A DNA stretch of 5,925 nt from JBGSLA01 sp965602785 (GTDB taxonomy: Bacteria > Desulfobacterota > Desulfobaccia > Desulfobaccales > 0-14-0-80-60-11). Position 1 is the first letter of the stretch. Every line of letters begins with the position of its first letter. The notes below the pieces were generated by a model, which was not told the origin of the DNA, made no database searches, and saw nothing but the letters and a program-made list of their open reading frames with translations. Position numbers and translations under genes: made by a program. The stretch is taken from NCBI GenBank assembly GCA_965602785.1, contig CBFDAH010000180.1, forward strand, positions 1 through 5,925. The letters are read 5' to 3'. This document shows positions 5,899-5,925 of the stretch, in pieces.

Positions 5899-5925
5899 TT
5901 CGTTAGAAGGTACGGCGGTGGACTA
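5873..5925 (+). CDS. hdrB: HdrB, N-terminal start only (runs off right edge)
   Basis: ATG 5873 opens MKVTYYPGCSLEGTAVD, cut by the window edge after 17 codons plus two bases. The Y-x-P-G-C-S-x-x-G-T pattern is the characteristic start of HdrB, whose CCG domains hold the non-cubane clusters that reduce a heterodisulfide in methanogens; the bacterial substrate is often unknown. The Cys of PGC is the first of these conserved cysteines. It follows the hdrC tail by 4 bases. The nearest purine-rich stretch (AAGGGTGAG, about 5854-5862) lies inside hdrC at a long spacing of about 10 bases, so initiation may depend on translation of the tail frame. Completeness cannot be judged. Confidence 0.85.
   Translation, partial: MKVTYYPGCSLEGTAVD

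Overview
The window is a compact, single-strand (+) redox operon of about 5.9 kb. Its content suggests a strict anaerobe, most plausibly a sulfate-reducing or syntrophic bacterium of the Desulfobacterota. It holds an NADH-dehydrogenase-type flavoprotein module next to heterodisulfide reductase (Hdr) genes, is rich in Fe-S proteins and fairly GC-rich, and has very short intergenic gaps. The taxonomic guess is inference from gene content only.

Layout: 3-80 is the last 25 codons of an hdrC-like gene entering from the left. 85-222 is a broken hdrB-like remnant. 219-683 encodes a NuoE-type [2Fe-2S] protein. 709-2610 encodes a long NuoF/HydB-type flavoprotein. 2622-3194 encodes a short NuoG-N/HoxU-type ferredoxin subunit. 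3236-5659 encodes an 807-residue HdrA-like protein fused to an MvhD-like domain and a further C-terminal domain. 5677-5868 encodes only the tail of HdrC. 5873-5925 is the start of an hdrB that runs off the right edge. The gaps between the four complete genes are 25, 11 and 41 bases, so they are probably cotranscribed. I see no convincing promoter, terminator, tRNA, rRNA, CRISPR or insertion sequence. No stretch longer than 300 bases lacks a gene.

How the parts could work together: the NuoE/NuoF/HoxU-like trio is the diaphorase part of HydABC-type bifurcating hydrogenases without the H-cluster subunit. It would exchange electrons with NAD(H) or NADP(H) at FMN and pass them over Fe-S clusters. 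The HdrA-MvhD fusion would receive them in place of a hydrogenase or the FloxABCD module, and HdrB/HdrC would form the disulfide or thiol end. This is a predicted NAD(P)H-linked Hdr complex; the reaction is inferred.

Most unusual points: (1) the four-gene block lies between two direct copies of an hdrC-end/hdrB-start segment (about 109 bp, about 92% identical), which suggests an ancestral duplication or cassette insertion. The first hdrB copy diverges right after its ninth codon. (2) The HdrA-like protein has lost several hallmark cysteines: the inserted ferredoxin and the CVGSR...CSRICC region are not recognisable, and two Cys positions are Gly in the C-terminal ferredoxin and the MvhD domain. 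(3) The hdrC before the intact-looking hdrB has no Fe-S domain. Together these suggest a divergent or partly decayed Hdr complex that may rely on subunits encoded elsewhere.
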